Of a stretch of 64,000 bases of DNA, positions 49,131-61,580 are shown in pieces. The position numbers and the translations under genes are program-made. Under the pieces are notes generated by a model, which worked only from the letters and a program-made list of their open reading frames with translations, was not told where the DNA came from and did not search any database. The stretch spans positions 56,156,001 to 56,220,000 of the forward strand of contig CM070907.1 in the NCBI GenBank assembly GCA_036417435.1, in the 5' to 3' direction. This DNA comes from Inia geoffrensis. Lineage: Eukaryota > Chordata > Mammalia > Artiodactyla > Iniidae. How positions within the stretch are numbered: the stretch's first letter is position 1; each line of letters begins with the position of its first letter.

Positions 49131-50334
49131 CAATTACTTGATATGATCTACTCATTATACTGAGAAATATAAGAGCAGTCAAAATGGGAAGCACTAGAAT
49201 TTTGTGCCATTGATACGTTACAGTTACATTATTAAGAAAAAAAGGACTCTCATGTCTAAATATCTCTTGTTATTCTAGATGTTCTGCCCCACACTCCTCC
49301 CATACCTTAAGTTGAGGCAGAACTTTCAAGTTCAAATTACAGTCCTGACACTGGATATCCTTAATGGCCTCCATCAACTCTCTACTAACTTTTCTTGGTA
49401 TGTACAGGGAATAATATTTCTTCTCCTTCCCAGAAACTATTTCCAAAGTGCTTTGAGGAAAGAAGAAGACACTGTGATATTGTGTGATACAATATCAAAC
49501 TACCTTCATATTTCAAATTTTCTGTTGTTGAATGAAGAAAATTATTCTGAAACTGTTGGAGTACAACTGCTAAGTTACAGAGATTATTATTAGCATTCTT
49601 TGCCTCAAATTCACACAAATAAATGCCGAGCAAATAAAAATGTAAGTACTCTATATTTTTAAAGCCTTAATACTATAAAGGAAATGTAAAATAAGTGTGT
49701 TCTAATTCTGCTTGATAAAAGCTAAATTCAAAGACTACACAAGTCCTTTAAACAATATATTTTCACATAAAACAATTATAACAAGTACTCAAGAGCACTG
49801 AAATCTATTCAAAAGAATACAAGTCATATGGTATTTTGCGGGTGGGTGTGGACATGTACGCATGTGTATTTCGGGGTGCATCTTGATTCTAATTCATCAT
49901 GCTTAGGTCTACTCTCATATTCTCTCATGGCTTTTAAAATCTCTGGTTTCAAAGTCTACAAACCCCCTCCATCTCTGGTACCCTCCACCCTGAGAATACT
50001 CAGCACCGTGTAATTTACGTACACCCTCTGGTGTTCAGTCCCCTCTGTTTCTAGCTCCTGGAACTTCTCATATATTCTAGTGAACTCAACAATGCATTTA
50101 AAAGGATTTAATAATATTTTAACTAGCATTTTTAGATGTTTTGTAGCAGGAGGGTTTTCATGTTATCTAGTCTTTGACATATTGCTTAAGCAGCATTTGA
50201 ACATTTCAACAAAATAAGACAGACAAGTTATCACTTCATAGATGAGAAAAGTGAAGCTCAGAAAGGTTAAATATTTACTATTAGTCAAATTCTTAGTTGT
50301 AATTAAATAATTATTCATGCAAATATTTAACTAT

Positions 50335-50465
50335 TCATCTTTTTCTCTAGATGCTAAACTCCATAAAAGGACTAATACATGCCTATTTTCACTACTGAAT
50401 CCTCAATGACTAGGACAGTGCCTAACTCATAGAAGGTGGTCAATAAATATTTGTTGAAAAATATG
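50335..50465 (+). mobile_element. L2 LINE 3' end
   Basis: 'gatgctaaactccataaaag', 'aggacagtgcctaactcata' and 'ggtcaataaatatttgttga' match the sense L2 tail. Confidence 0.8.
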
Positions 50466-50837
50466 AATTCACTCATTAATGGCTAATAAGTGGTAGAGTC
50501 AGGACTAGAATCCAGGTCCTCTGAAACATAGTTCACTATACTCAGTGCATAAGTAAAACAAACAAGCCTCTGACCATGTGGAGGTGACAACACCAAAAAA
50601 AAAAAAAAAAAAAAATCACACATATAAATTTAATCTACAACTATGATTCGTGCTGTGTGGAATGGATGATGGTGATAGCAATGACTGATATGGCACAGCC
50701 CATGTTCCCATCCTCAGTATTTTACAGACATGGATTCTGAAGCACAATAGTTAGATGATACATAAGGGTCATAAAGATAGTGGGGGAGCTACAACTACTC
50801 TAGCATTAATTCCAGTGCCCTTTCAGATAAATGAAGT

Positions 50838-51060
50838 ACACTGGTTGAAAGCATGAGCTTTGAAATCAGATGACCAAGAGTTTGAATCCCCACTTCATCT
50901 TTTACTAGCCTAATATCTTTTGAGTTGATTCTTCATCTACAGAAGGGCAACAATAACTACTCACAGAGTTGTTGTGAAGATACAATGAAATACAATGTAT
51001 TTAAAGTTTATCGCTGTCTGGCACATAGTAAAGATTCAATAAATGGTGGATATTTTTCCC
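50838..51060 (+). mobile_element. MIR SINE, near full length
   Basis: 'aaagcatgagctttgaaatc' through 'gttgttgtgaagatacaatg' and 'ctgtctggcacatagtaaag' follow sense MIR order. Confidence 0.85.
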
Positions 51061-51189
51061 CCATCTTAGATCTTATTCATTAGATAGAAGTTGGATAACT
51101 TCTCTTAAGATCTCCCTAGTTTTCTGTTACCAGAACAGATTCCTTGGGATGCCTAATTTACTTCTTTCCTTACCTACTTAATTACAACT

Positions 51190-52650
51190 TTTATCAATAT
51201 GCTTATGTCCATAACTCTCCTGTAGACTCCAGGCCCATACACTCAAACTGCCTACCCAACATCTAACTGGATGTCTGAAAAGTATCTCAATCTTAACATG
51301 ACACCTCATGATGATGAGCCTGATATCACCCCTCTCTCTCCACACACCCCAACTACTCTATGGCTTCCCCCATCTCTGTTAATAGCAACTCCATTTCTAT
51401 AGCTGTGTAAGTCAAAACCCTTGAAGTCAGTCTTAACTCTCCTTCTCTCTCTCTTTCACTCTCAGTAAATCCTGTTTGTTGTATCTTTAAAATATATCCA
51501 GAATAGGACAATTTCGCCTACCTCCATTGTTACCATCCTGGTCTGTGATGGTTAATTTTATGTATCAAGTTGGCTGGGCTACAGTACTCAGATATTTGGT
51601 CAAACATTCAGGATATTTCTGAGATGGTGTTTTTTTGGATGAGGTTAACATTTAAATCAGTGGATCCTGAGTAAAGAAGATTACCCTCCATAACAACATC
51701 CAACCAGTTGAAGGCCTTCCTAGAACAAAGACTGGCCTCCTCCAAGAAAGAAGGAATCTGCCAGCAGACTGCCTTTGACTTGGCTCTTCCTTGAGTCTCC
51801 AGCCTGCTGGACCACTCCAACAGATTTTTAACTTGCCCAGCCTCTACAATTGTGTGAGCTAATTCCTTAAAATAAATCTTTATATACACACATCGTGTTG
51901 GTCTTGTTTCTCTGGAGAACCCTGACTTACACAAGGTTCAAACCACCATCTACTTACACCTAGGTGACTGTACCAATCTCCTACTTGCTTTGCTGCTCTC
52001 ACTCTTGTCCCACTACAGCCAATTCTCAACAGACAGCCAGAGCGATCCTATTAAATCCAATTGAGATCTTGTCAGATCTCTGCACAGAACCCTTCAATAG
52101 CTTCCCCACCTCACCCAAGTAAAAATCCAAACTCTTCACAGTGCCCTACAAGGCCCCACCTGATTTCCCTACCTCCCTCATCCTTTCTTACTTTATCTTC
52201 GTATCCTCTTCCCTTACCCACTCTTCACTATTACTTGAACATGTCAGGCATGCTCCAACCTCAGGGTCTTTGTACTTGTTATTCCCTCTGCCTGGAATAT
52301 TCTTTTCCCACTTACCCATATAACTAGTTCTCTTACTTTACTTTCTTGAGATCTTTACTCAAAAATCATCTCAGTGAAATCTTCCCTGCCGTGCTATCTA
52401 AAATTTCTACCTCCTCATTCTTCCTTTGTCTTATCTTCTTTCTCTTCTCTGGTTTTTATCCCCTTAAGTATTACTCATTTCCACAGACTATATGTTTCAC
52501 TTATTTATCTTGCCTCTTGGCTATTATCACCTCCACCAGAAATATAAGCTCAGTGAAGGCATGGAATTTTATCTGCTTTGTCCACTGTTTTTAAACAGTT
52601 TTTAGATTTTAGGACAATGCCTGGCACGTAGTAAACATTCAATATACATT
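51190..52650 (+). mobile_element. L2 LINE, long sense relic interrupted by an LTR
   Basis: Sense L2 ORF2 C-terminal and 3' UTR sequence runs up to 51543 and resumes at 51934. Landmarks are 'aactgcctacccaacatcta' near 51247, 'cctacaaggccccacctgat' near 52145, 'ttccctctgcctggaatatt' near 52281 and the tail 'atgcctggcacgtagtaaac'. Translated, fragments look like a CR1-type reverse transcriptase C-terminus but with many stops. Confidence 0.88.
51544..51933 (+). mobile_element. ERVL-type solo LTR (MLT2-like) inserted in L2
   Basis: 390 bp starting TGTGATGGTTAATTTTATGT and ending ...CCTGACTTACACA, with AATAAA near 51872. These are the start, polyadenylation signal and end of MLT2-type LTRs. It interrupts the L2 at 51543/51934. 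The ERV coding part is absent, so it is a recombination relic. Confidence 0.8.
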
Positions 52651-53459
52651 TAAGTGAAAGGAAAAGTTTCAAAAGCCTTCACTTGTACTTCATTGCCCTT
52701 CGATTCTCCATCACAGGGCTCCTATTTCCTCCTTTTCTGATCCCACAGCTGCTACCTTGTTATTGGGTCAGGCTCAACGACTCATCATTTTTAACTGGTA
52801 GCCTGAAGGTCTAGGCTGATACCTGATATTCTCAGCTAAGTCTGCCAAGTTTTTCTTATTCCCCTTCTCAAGGACAGGTTGAATTCTTTATTCTCTTAGA
52901 AGAAAAGCTTCCTAAACTTGAGAGCAAGGGAAAAATGATACTAACTTATGTTCAGAGACAATTTTCTTTTCTTTAGATTATCAAACTTACTTCCTCTACA
53001 CATTGTAAATAGCCTGAATGCTAAGTCTTATATGAATTACTTGTACTGCATATAAGAAGTTTCTTGTTGTTTTTTCCATATCAAGTATGCGTTTCATAAT
53101 AAACTGTGAAAAGAATAGCCTATCTGATTAATATGGTTGGTTGAATAAACAACCAGTCCAATATCAAGTTCAACTTGAACAGGATTATAGTGGAAATGAA
53201 GCAATAATGTATGTGCTATATTTAAAACACAGATCTTTAGGTTTTAAAATAGTGGCTCAAAAAACAATTCAGAATATATTTTCAGATTTTAGCAAGCGAA
53301 GGTAAAGAAAAAGAAGGAAGACTGAAATAAGAGAAACACAGAGGGGCAGACATTACATGTATCTATCTTAAAAGCATGTTTTTTAATCAAGCCAGATTTT
53401 GATTACTGAAGAATTAGTCTGAATTGTAGGAATATACTTAATAATTACTATGAACATTA

Positions 53460-53650
53460 TCTTGCTATGATTTATTCATTTATTTATTCATGAAACACTG
53501 ATTATCAACTATGAACCAGACATAAGAGCTATAAAAATAATTAAAATACGGGTTTTCCTTGAGTCTAGGGAGTGTGATAAGCAGATATACAAACAAAAAA
53601 ATTTAATACAGTGTGATAAATACGATGATAAATTATGAATAAAGTTCAGA
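53460..53650 (-). mobile_element. L2 LINE fragment, antisense
   Basis: 'tatttattcatgaaacactg' then 'ctatgaaccagacataagag' and 'gtctagggagtgtgataagc' follow the complement of the L2 end. It abuts the donor side of NARS2 exon 9. Confidence 0.7.
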
Positions 53651-53670
53651 GAAAGTATAAATCTACTTAC

Positions 53671-53708
53671 ATTAGAAAGTTGTTTTTTAGCATATGTTCT
53701 AATCTGTC
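53671..53708 (-). CDS. NARS2: NARS2 exon 9 (38 nt)
   Basis: A 38-nt exon: DRLEHMLKNNFL plus AT of a split Ile codon. Acceptor CTTACCAAG|GAC with a strong pyrimidine tract; donor AT|GTAAGT is perfect. Its length is not a multiple of three, so skipping would shift the frame. Confidence 0.96.
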
Positions 53709-53807
53709 CTTGGTAAGAAAAGAGAAAAAAGAAAATTTATTAAATGTAATTATATTCCTTACATGTAATTAACATATTTAAAGGGCTTCATCCACAAACC
53801 TAATTAC
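53709..53807 (-). other. NARS2: NARS2 intron 8, only 99 bp
   Basis: Runs from GTAATT to TTACCAAG with a pyrimidine-rich 3' end. It contains no transposable element and is close to the practical minimum for mammalian introns, in contrast to neighbouring introns of 3.9 and 6.9 kb. Confidence 0.95.
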
Positions 53808-53906
53808 CTTTTGGCCAGGAGCTATGAATTTGTGACAGAGTTCAACATCTTCAGGACAATTTGAGAGAACTGTCACTGTTGTAGTCTTGAAGAGGCCCTC
53901 CATAAC
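53808..53906 (-). CDS. NARS2: NARS2 exon 8
   Basis: 99 nt, 33 codons, phase 0 at both ends: [20 protein letters not shown], then [13 protein letters not shown]. Acceptor CTCTTAG|GTT, donor AAG|GTAATT. It encodes the helical insertion following motif 2, including a Cys-containing PEDVELC stretch typical of vertebrate mitochondrial AsnRS. Confidence 0.96.
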
Positions 53907-54189
53907 CTAAGAGAAATGATACAGAATTGCCTGACATGTAAGCTTCATGAAAAACCTGTTTAGGGCCCTGTAAGGACTGCTCTCCAGGTTTCAATGGCTA
54001 TAAATCCATTAGGCCTCTTACTTCCTGAATATACTACAGCAAGTTAATTCACTTTCCAGATTGATTAGAGGGGGCATCACAACTTCTCAGAGAAGGTTAA
54101 AAAAAAAAAAAAAAGAAAGAACAATGTCTGAACCTTCTGTTAACAGTTTCAATACTGGTATTGAAGTGGGCTGTCAAATGAACGGCTGA

Positions 54190-54350
54190 AACAAACTGAT
54201 GCCTCTCTAAATTTCAGTATATTCACTTGTAGAGTCAGGACAGTTAACAGTACCTAGCTTACAGGATTGTTGTGAGAATTATATGAGACAATCCATGTAT
54301 AAGACTTAGCTTAGTGCCCAGCTCAGAGAAGCACGCAACAAACATCAGCT
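54190..54350 (+). mobile_element. MIR SINE fragment
   Basis: 'aatttcagtatattcacttg', 'aggattgttgtgagaattat' and 'cttagtgcccagctcagaga' are in sense MIR order. Confidence 0.8.
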
Positions 54351-55934
54351 GTGAAGAGTGGAACGTTTTGAAAAGTGCTTCATTCAGTCACTGGTAAATG
54401 AAAGTAAACTTTAAGATTAGAGAAGCAATGAGATCTATCTACACCTAAATACATACATTTTTGCTTTGCTAAAGTATAAAGTAACGACACAAATCAGTGT
54501 ACAAGAGTTCGTTCTACCAGGGGTGTCCATAAAAGTCTCATGGGAAAAACTTGTTCTCAGAAGAAAAAAGTGACTGGAATGAAAAGTATTTCTAAAATAT
54601 TTTTAATCCAAACTAAAATTTTTGTTTTGATGTCAATGAAATCATATTGTGATTTCCAGATGTGTCCTCATAAAGACACATACATGAATTAAGACCAGGC
54701 TGCCCCACAGGCAGGTACCTTCCTTTCCTCTCTGAATCACTGGATACCCTGTCCAACACTGGAAACACAGTGGGGCACAAGCGTCTCAGTAATTTAACAT
54801 GGTCAGATATAGGAAAGAACTTAATTATCAAGTGACAACTAGACAGATTTATGTACATATATAAAATATTTTTTATTTCTTTTTATATATACTTTGCATT
54901 TTTATATTATACATATATTTTGTAGAGAAGTAAGGAATAACTTGATGAAAGAGCAAAAGGAGGCTAAAGATGTTTTGCCTTGAGGCTATAACCACCTTCA
55001 ATCTAGCAGTGAGATAAAGAAATCACTAAGTAACTGAATGATTTATGAAGCGTTATATCCCTCAATCACTGCAAAAAGCCAATGTATATTGAGAGGAAAA
55101 AAGAACAGGTAGATTGGATAGTACGCTTGCATTGTTGAGGGACAATACACAATCGGTAAGATGAAGGCTTCAACAACTGGGGCTGTTAAAGCAGTGTCTT
55201 TCATGGGCAGAACATTTCCATTTGAAGAAGGATATCACTGGCTTTTCTAACCTTGACTTTCAGACTACACTCCATAAATATATTTATAATAAAACAGAAA
55301 CTTAACTGAAGGGTTAACAGAACCCTCATGTTTTTAAAAATATATTTCTCAATAGCACTAAAATAATAATATTTAATTGCTTATACCTCATAAGAGGAAA
55401 ATACCCTGTTACAATATTCTGATTTAATATTTAAGAGACTGCTCTTCATCAAGATAATAATTTCCACAGAATTCAATTTATCAAAGGGAGAAAACTGAGA
55501 GAAGCAGGAGTTTATTTGGGGGAAGAATATACCTCTTTCTTCTGTCTTTAGGAAAAAGTTTATATTCCAATTAATTAAACTATTCAATAGTGTATGTATG
55601 CCCTGAGTACCACTCAGTGGAGTACCAAATAAATAAGAATTACTCAGTTATAGAATACATAATTATAGAGCAAAGATTATAATGTTTAATAAATTCTAAC
55701 AATCTATGTATTATCTTTATAGTCTTTCCCTCTGTTATTACATTGGGCATCGGAGACAGGGACAAGGCAGAAATAGGAGGTAAAACGTGTGGTTCCATTC
55801 TTTACAATACTCTCATTGCTTGAGTGAAAGAATAATAAAGAATTGGGTGGTGAGCTCAAACTGAAAGCTGATTAAGGAATTCTACTGACTCAGTGAGGCT
55901 CAGATTCTGAATCCCTAAATCTAGAAAGGGATTA

Positions 55935-56125
55935 ACTCAACACTGTTCCTATTGACATTTTGGGCCAGATAATTCCTCGCTGGCAGGGAGGGGACTGTGC
56001 ATTGCAGGATACAGAACAACATCCCTAGCCTTTACCCACTAGATGCCAGTAGCAACCCGTCTTCTCTACTCTCCCCACCCACTCCCTAATAGGGACACCA
56101 AAAATATCCCCTGGGGGACACTGGT
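55935..56125 (+). mobile_element. MER5A-type hAT element
   Basis: 'ctattgacattttgggccag', 'ctgtgcattgcaggatacag', 'ctttacccactagatgccag' and 'aaaatatcccctgggggaca' match MER5A over most of its length. Confidence 0.9.
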
Positions 56126-56789
56126 CTAGAGAAATCAGTGGAAGATGTTAAAGGGGTATATGCAAGTGGACACTGTGGTGTGTAGCCACAACATCCCTTT
56201 AGGACCAAGATCTTTATCCGCTAGGAACAGTAACTGCTGATGGTACATAGTTGGGTCCCTCTTCAGGAACTGCCCAGGCCAGGAGGACTGCCTTACCCAA
56301 GGTTACACCCCTTCCCAAGCTAGCCCGCATCCAATGACTGGCTCACAGGAGGAGGCACTTACCCTCCTATGGGACAACTATGAAAGACCATTCTAGCTCC
56401 AAAGTTTCTCACGGAATTGGCTAAGGTATCTGTTTGTAAATGCATCACAGTTTAACTTGTCCCTCTGCCCAATGCTGCTTTCTTCCTTTCCTCACAGATA
56501 TTTCTCTTGAGAGCATTCCCCAGTAATACCTGCACACAAATCTCTGCTTTAGGGTTTATTTACTAGGAAATCCAACCTAAGACAGGATAATAAAATTGTT
56601 GACTCCATTCTATTTGGGAGTATACATGGTATTTCTGTTTTAAGTGGAATTGGGTCATTTACTGGGTGAGTAAGAGTAAAATGAAAGAAGTAAGAGTTGA
56701 TGAAAATTGCTAAAATAAACATCGTGTAATTAGAATTCCAAACTAAGACATTAACCAAAATAGTAGTGGATAGAGAATTCACAGCAACA

Positions 56790-57025
56790 GTTAACACATT
56801 CTGGGTACTTACTAAATGTCATGAACTATGCTAAGTACCTTATATATATTATCTGTCTAATCCTATGAATTAACCTATGAAATAGGAATTATTATTCCCA
56901 TTTTATAGATAAGAAAACTGAGGCTCAGAGAAATTAAGTCCCATGTCTTAGGTCACACAGCCAGTAAGTGATGGAGCTAAGAATCAAATCCTGGTCCATC
57001 CATCTCCAGACTTGTGTGCTCTATA
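56790..57025 (-). mobile_element. MIR SINE, near full length
   Basis: 'gaaaactgaggctcagagaa' then 'taggtcacacagccagtaag' and 'agaatcaaatcctggtccat'; well-preserved antisense MIR. Confidence 0.9.
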
Positions 57026-57029
57026 TGGA

Positions 57030-57300
57030 TTTATGGCCACAGCCTCCTGAAAAGGCTCCCACCCCTATTTTTATCTCCCTCTAAATCATTTTTCATAATG
57101 CTGCTAGAGAGATACTTCTAAAATATAACTCTGACCATGGCCTTTCCCAGCTGAGAACTTTCTCCTTTATCTTTTGGATTAAGTTCTAACTCCTCAGCAT
57201 GGCATTTAAATACAGTCTTTCTTTCATGAGCTGACTCTTGACTGTATCTCCAGCTTCATCCCTGTCCCAGAGCTCTGACAGCTCCTGCAGATGCTTTCTA
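57030..57300 (+). mobile_element. L2 LINE fragment
   Basis: 'gctgctagagagatacttct', 'accatggcctttcccagctg' and 'aagttctaactcctcagcat' fit sense L2 ORF2/3' sequence, just beside a MIR. Confidence 0.75.
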
Positions 57301-57361
57301 ATACTATAGCTATAGATATGTTTCTCTAGCTATAAAGACGTTTTGTTTATTTACCTAGCAA

Positions 57362-57605
57362 ATATCAAGAGCTACTATTTACTAAGCCTGCTTTGTGCCA
57401 GATCCCATACTGGATGCTTTACATTATACATACATAATCTTTCATTTACTTCTCACAATAACCTAATGAAATAGCTACTATTATTCTCATTTTATAGCTG
57501 AGGAAGCTAAAGATCACTAAGGTTAGGTAACATCATAACAAAGTTAATGGCAGAGCTTGGACATGAACTTAAATCTGTTTGACTCCTGTACTTTAAAAAC
57601 TATTA
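57362..57605 (-). mobile_element. MIR SINE, near full length
   Basis: 'gagctactatttactaagcc', 'cattttatagctgaggaagc' and 'ggcagagcttggacatgaac' follow antisense MIR order; about 160 bp left of exon 7. Confidence 0.85.
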
Positions 57606-57766
57606 CACAAACAGCATTCAGTAGATGTTTATTAATTAGTTCTCCATCTTCTTCACTCTATGAACACCTGTAAGGCACAGATGTCAGAGGGAAAAATGTA
57701 TACAGAAGCATTTTAATGTCACAGATGCCTGATATTTAGAAACTATTTTAAAACTTGAGTACCTAC

Positions 57767-57899
57767 CTGCATGAGATCTTGAAGGCTCTCAAGAAAAGAA
57801 ATCTCTGCTTCTACCATATAAAACTCTGCCAGGTGTCTCCGGCTCTGAGAATTCTCTGCTCGGAATGTTGGACCAAAGGTAAACACTTGAGTAAAAGCT
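57767..57899 (-). CDS. NARS2: NARS2 exon 7 (class II motif 2)
   Basis: 133 nt: completes a Gly codon (GG|A), then 44 codons starting [20 protein letters not shown] and ending LESLQDLMQ. It holds class II motif 2, F-R-A-E-N-S...[12 protein letters not shown], whose first arginine binds the ATP alpha-phosphate; all key residues are present. Acceptor ATTACAG|A, donor CAG|GTAGGT. The preceding exon must lie beyond 64000, as I find no matching sequence between 57900 and the window end. Confidence 0.97.
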
Positions 57900-58582
57900 C
57901 TGTAATTCAAGATTAACAGTGTAAAAATAGGATTCACATGATTAATTTTAAGTATTTAAAATATTCAGTAAGCTCTTAAGAAAAAAAAAATTCTGCACCT
58001 CTGTCTTGTCCACAAATCCACACATATTAGCTGCCACATTTCTTTAATGGGTGATTACAATAGTTTCATTAAAAATGTTACATTTATAGAAACCATTTTA
58101 TTCCAAAGGAATTTGCAAATGCTTTACAAACCCTATGGCTTACTAAATATAGAATTATAACCACTTCTGGATGCACTCTACTGCAGCTGCCTTAAACAGC
58201 AGGCAACTACATTTGACAGCAATTGAGAACAAAGTAAAGGAAAAATACCACAGCCCAAGAAGCCGCACAGAGAATCTAGATAGTAACAGTTAAAACCAGA
58301 ATTTCATGTGGATAAGGCAAGCCAATCATTTTCTAAATATATGAAAAAACATATCAATTGTATGGTAATTTGCCTTGTTAGGCCTACTCAGGTCCTTTAC
58401 ACCCACCTAGGAGTTTTAGTCAAATCTCAGTGACCCCTGACATTTGAGGGGTGGGGTGGATTTTGAAGAACTGTCTGCTTTACTCTCTGGTTTTCAAGAA
58501 GGGCTATAGTTCAACAAATTAAATGGGGAAAAAAATTTTTTTTTTTAATTTCTGCAGAGAAGCGAACATGACACCTTCATTC

Positions 58583-58790
58583 TTTTTTTTTTTTTTTTGC
58601 GGTACACGGGCCTCTCACTGCTGTGGCCTCTCCCGTTGCGGAGCACAGGCTCCAGACGTGCAGGCTCAGTGGCCATGGCTCACGGGTCCAGCCGCTCCGC
58701 GGCATGTGGGATCCTCCCGGACCGGGGCACGAACCTGTGTCCCCTGCATTGGCAGGCGGACTCTCAACCACTGCACCACCAGGGAAGCCC
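58583..58790 (-). mobile_element. CHR-family SINE, short centre-deleted type
   Basis: T-tract then 'gcggtacacgggcctctcac', head ending 'caccagggaagccc'. Very similar to copies at 30077 and 43121. Confidence 0.92.
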
Positions 58791-58794
58791 CCCC

Positions 58795-59118
58795 TTTTAA
58801 AAAAAATTTATTTATTTAATTTATTTATTTTTGGCTGCACTGGGTCTTCGTTGTTGTGCGCAGGTTTTCTCTAGTTGCAGTGAGCTGGGGCTACACTTCA
58901 TTGCGGTGTGTGGGCTTCTCATCGCAGTGGTTTCTCTCGTTGCTGAGCATGGGCTCTAGGCCCACAGGCTTCAGTAGTTGTGACATTTGGGCTCAGTAGT
59001 TGTGGCACACAGGGTTAGCTGCTTTGTAGCATGTGGGATCTTCCCGGACCAGGGATCGAACTCATGTCCCCTGCAGCAGCAGGCGGATTCTTAACCACTG
59101 CGCCACCAGGGAAGTCCC
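58795..59118 (-). mobile_element. CHR-family SINE, full length
   Basis: A/T-rich tail 'tttatttaatttatttattt' then 'ggctgcactgggtcttcgtt', head ending 'caccagggaagtccc'. Immediately beside the short SINE, in the same orientation and more diverged, so probably the older insertion. Confidence 0.92.
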
Positions 59119-59889
59119 GACGACCAAGTAATCTTTGAATTTTAAGGTTTTGCTAGAACAAAACAAGAGGTTTGGGGCTCCTTAGCTGTTATCCTCACCA
59201 CTCTCCATTTATCATCAGTCAAATAATATCAAGATCAGAAAACGGTACAGAAAACGGATTGTAGATATACATACCAGTTTTTTTGTTTTGTTTTGTTGAT
59301 TTTTTTTTTTTAAGTAAAGATACTCTGGGAAATTAAACAGTAAAACAACTATAGTGGAAATCATGAGATTTATTTTTTCTTTCAAAGGCCATTTCAGTTA
59401 AGGCCTAGTTGGTAAGAAGCTTAGGAATTTATGTTTTGGTTCTACAGCCACCTTTCTGAGACCATGATCAGTTAACCACCGAGAATCTTAAGTTTTTAAG
59501 GGAAAAACAAACCGTAAGAATTCAAAATATTACTCTGATAACCTCTCTCCCAAGATTCAGATCCAGACTTGCCTACTAGAATGTTCCTAAAAACACTGAT
59601 CTTACCTTGTCCAAAACGAAAACTCTTGCCTTGCTCCCCAAAACAAGCAAAAACAAAATAAAGAACAGTACATTTTCCCCAGCTCTGTTAATCTCTGTTA
59701 AGCCACCTCATCACCCAAACCAGATCCCCATCCCTCCCTCACCGCCCACACACTTCCCTATCATATTGATCACAGAATTATATTGTTTATACCTAGGAAA
59801 ACTCTTGCAGATTTAGAGACTCTTCTTTATTTCCACAACTTTGTCTTAGTGTCAACTCTTGTGTCTGCCACCTGCTTTTCTTCCTCCAG

Positions 59890-60425
59890 TCCCAAACTAC
59901 TATAAGTTTTCAAACTCAAATCTCTCAGCCCTAATGTAAAAACCTCCAATGGTTCTCCCCTACTCAAAGGTTAAAATTCAAACTCCTAACTTTGACTGGA
60001 CCTTCCTTCACAAAGCCTTTTCTCCAGCACACTGAGGATACTCTCCTTACATGCCCCACATGCCTTTAGGCTTTTTCATTGGCTGTCCCCTCTCTGTAGT
60101 GCCCATCCTTTGTTCCTCTCTCTCCAAATGGCAAATTCCCATCCACCCTTCAAGACTTGACTTAAATGTCACTTTCTCTTTGTAACCTTACCATACACCC
60201 CCAAATTTATTGTTCCTTCCTTTCTATGACTGTAGCACTTTGTTTATACATTTATTATACAGACTGTATCACTTAGAAATATAATTGTGCATTTTGTATC
60301 TTTCTCCCTCAATAAACTATGAAATATTCTACAGTAGGAAAAATGTTTTATTCACCTTTGCAACTTCAGTGCTTAAGATAAAACAGGTGCTCAAGTTGAA
60401 TGAATAATAATGAGGATGACAGGCT
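59890..60425 (+). mobile_element. L2 LINE, 3' part
   Basis: 'acctccaatggttctcccct', 'cttcaagacttgacttaaat', 'tgactgtagcactttgttta' and a tail 'taaaacaggtgctcaagttg' follow sense L2 order. Confidence 0.8.
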
Positions 60426-61339
60426 TCCTCAGTTGTAAACTGGAAAAGCACAACATCCTTATAAACAGTAACAACATTACAAATAATGCACAGAAAAATA
60501 CTCAGATATATTCTACTGTGGCTGTTACTCAATAGCTAAAATGGGTCAAACAATTTAGGTCTGCCCCAAACAATAAATTTAAAAATTACAGGACCTTGAG
60601 CTTCTAATCTATGACTATGCAATCTCTAGGTAGGTTGGCAATTGTATATTTAAATAAATAAAACGACATTCTTTTCTGGTACTGCGTCACAGGAAATTGT
60701 ACATACAGATGTTCACTAGTAACAAAGAATATTCTATTAAAATTTTCCAGGGCATGAATAGAAACTCCATGGCATAGGTAGAATTTACTTTGGAGGCTCT
60801 GAGGAAGACTTCTAAGAAATGGGCAGTTAACCTGAAATACAAGGAGGCCAATGGGATTGCTGTTCAAAAGAGACACATTATATATGTATTAAGGTACTAG
60901 ATACAGAGAAAACAACGGTATCTAAAAAGAACTACAGATTCAAGTCACAAGGGCACCTATTTCTCACATGGATAGGGAAGGAGCTCCAAGAGGTTTAACA
61001 ATAGGGATTTTTTATTTAACAATGGTTAATGATTTTCTCTAGCAATACAGGGTAAACTCTCTTGTATAAAATATAGAAGAGGATCAAGGATTTTTATTTT
61101 AGTAAGGATTAGATTCTAATTGTGGTACCCAAAAGTTAAGTATTATTCTAATGGGGTAAGTAAAAATCAATGGCCATGGTGCTTTCTCTGAATTAACAAA
61201 AATATAAAATAAGCTGGAAGGTATGTTGACAAATTCCCTAATTTAGCATCAAGTTGTTAAGCAGACAAATGTTTAAATCATTCAATAAAGATCACGCCAG
61301 GTCAGCGTCCAGTGTTCTATAATACAGTAGTGAAAGTAG

Positions 61340-61580
61340 TAGTAGTGGATAGTGGCTACCATTAGCAAGAGCTCCTTGTAGGCCAGGCATTAGATGTGAG
61401 AATCTTACAGTTAACTCCTTTATTATAACTCAATAAAGGATATATTGTTACTTCTATTTTTCAGTCTAAGAAACTGAAGTTCAGAGAGGTTAAGAAGCTT
61501 TTCCAAAAGTCATAGAGTCATAGCCTAACAAGTGGTAGAGGCCAGATTCAAATCTAGCTCTGACTCTAATGATCACAGCC
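61340..61580 (-). mobile_element. MIR SINE, near full length
   Basis: 'gaaactgaagttcagagagg' then 'aacaagtggtagaggccaga' and 'ttcaaatctagctctgactc' follow antisense MIR order. Confidence 0.8.

Larger units (their letters stand above)
53907..57766 (-). other. NARS2: NARS2 intron 7
   Basis: 3860 bp with MIR, MER5A and L2 relics in its right half and mostly unique AT-rich sequence at about 54.4-55.9 kb. No extra exon is visible. Confidence 0.85.

Noticed and set aside
52061..52594. Open frames of 60-88 codons near 52.1-52.6 kb
   Set aside because: They fall in the sense L2 relic; pyrimidine-rich L2 3' sequence gives open but meaningless frames.
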